Assembly (NCBI GenBank): GCA_934229335.1
Contig: CAKQDQ010000129.1
Coordinates: forward strand, 1 to 6,456
Reading direction: 5' to 3'
DNA: 6,456 nucleotides
DNA from: an uncultured Prevotella sp.
Lineage (GTDB): Bacteria; Bacteroidota; Bacteroidia; Bacteroidales; Bacteroidaceae
The notes beneath the pieces are model-generated. The model had not been told where the DNA came from. It ran no database searches and saw only the letters and a list, made by a program, of their open reading frames with translations. Position 1 is the stretch's first letter. Each line of letters opens with the position of its first letter. Both the position numbers and the translations under genes were made by a program. Shown one piece after another: positions 6,106 to 6,456 of the stretch.

Positions 6106-6456
6106 TTAGTGTAATTTTCTGTACTCCCTCATCACATCAAACCCAGGACAACTGGGTTTGTGTGGATCAAGGTCAGAGTGTCCCACTATCAACGCTTTTG
6201 GATAACGTTTATACAGCTCACTAAGCAACCGTTCCAGCGCACGCTTCTGTGCTTTCGTTCTGGTGTCGCATGGAGTCTTGCCGTCAGCGGCAAGTCCTCC
6301 TATATACGCCACACCGATGGAATGGCTGTTATGGTTCTTGCAATGCGCTCCAATCTGCGCCTCTGGTCATCCACGCTCGATGGCACCGTCAATAGGAATC
6401 ATATAGTGATACCCACAGCCACGCCAACCGAGCGAACGGTGGTAGCGGTCAATGTC
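6106..6456 (-). pseudogene. N-acetylmuramoyl-L-alanine amidase (Amidase_2), 3' part, with in-frame TGA
   Basis: Read on the minus strand from the window edge, one frame gives 116 codons of an Amidase_2 / T7-lysozyme-like peptidoglycan amidase, which cuts between N-acetylmuramic acid and L-alanine. Visible family blocks are RSLGWRGCGYHYMIPIDG, IGAHCKNHNSHSIGVAYIGG, and GHSDLDPHKPSCPGFD. The last supplies the probable zinc ligands (H of GHSD and C of PSCPG) and a lysine matching the catalytic one in T7 lysozyme. The N-terminal zinc histidine would lie beyond the window. A TGA at 6369-6367 interrupts the frame between GAIERG and PEAQIGAHC, with similarity continuing on both sides. Relatives usually have arginine there, so CGA to TGA is the simplest change. 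It could be a true nonsense mutation or a base error. Translation from the GTG at 6312 would give only 68 residues and lack half the domain. Amidases of this type often lie beside Bacteroidetes polysaccharide loci. Confidence 0.8.

Overview
The window looks like part of a surface polysaccharide (capsule or O-antigen) gene cluster from a member of the Bacteroidetes, most likely a Bacteroidales of the Prevotella/Bacteroides type. This is inferred from three things: A/T-rich, Shine-Dalgarno-poor gene starts, a GxxExxY protein and an Amidase_2 gene beside a sugar-nucleotide cluster, and moderate G+C content. No rRNA or other marker is present, so the genus is not settled.

Layout, plus strand: the 3' part of a UDP-glucose 6-dehydrogenase gene (1-501, cut by the window edge); capE (519-1568); capF (1579-2784); a small GxxExxY-family gene (2814-3185) enclosed by inverted repeats; capG (3231-4421); a 360-base gap (4422-4781) holding a possible 44-codon ORF with a strong ribosome binding site; and a second, complete ugd (4782-6104). 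Minus strand: the 3' part of an N-acetylmuramoyl-L-alanine amidase gene (6456-6106) converges on ugd with one base between the stop codons. It carries an in-frame TGA.

How the genes work together: CapE, CapF and CapG match, by motif and order, the three-enzyme route from UDP-GlcNAc to UDP-N-acetyl-L-fucosamine (UDP-L-FucNAc) known from Staphylococcus aureus type 5/8 capsule. CapE makes a 4-keto-6-deoxy L-sugar, CapF reduces it to the L-talosamine derivative, and CapG epimerises C2. The ugd genes would supply UDP-glucuronic acid. No glycosyltransferase, flippase or polymerase lies in the window, so those parts must lie elsewhere.

The least ordinary points are: (a) a 429-bp unit between capF and capG, made of the GxxExxY gene with ~30-bp terminal inverted repeats and abutting 9-bp near-identical direct repeats, which looks like a tiny inserted element; (b) two ugd genes flanking the capEFG cassette as direct repeats that are close in protein but silently diverged; (c) a short ORF with a perfect AGGAGG site in a lineage that rarely uses one; (d) a probable nonsense mutation in the amidase.
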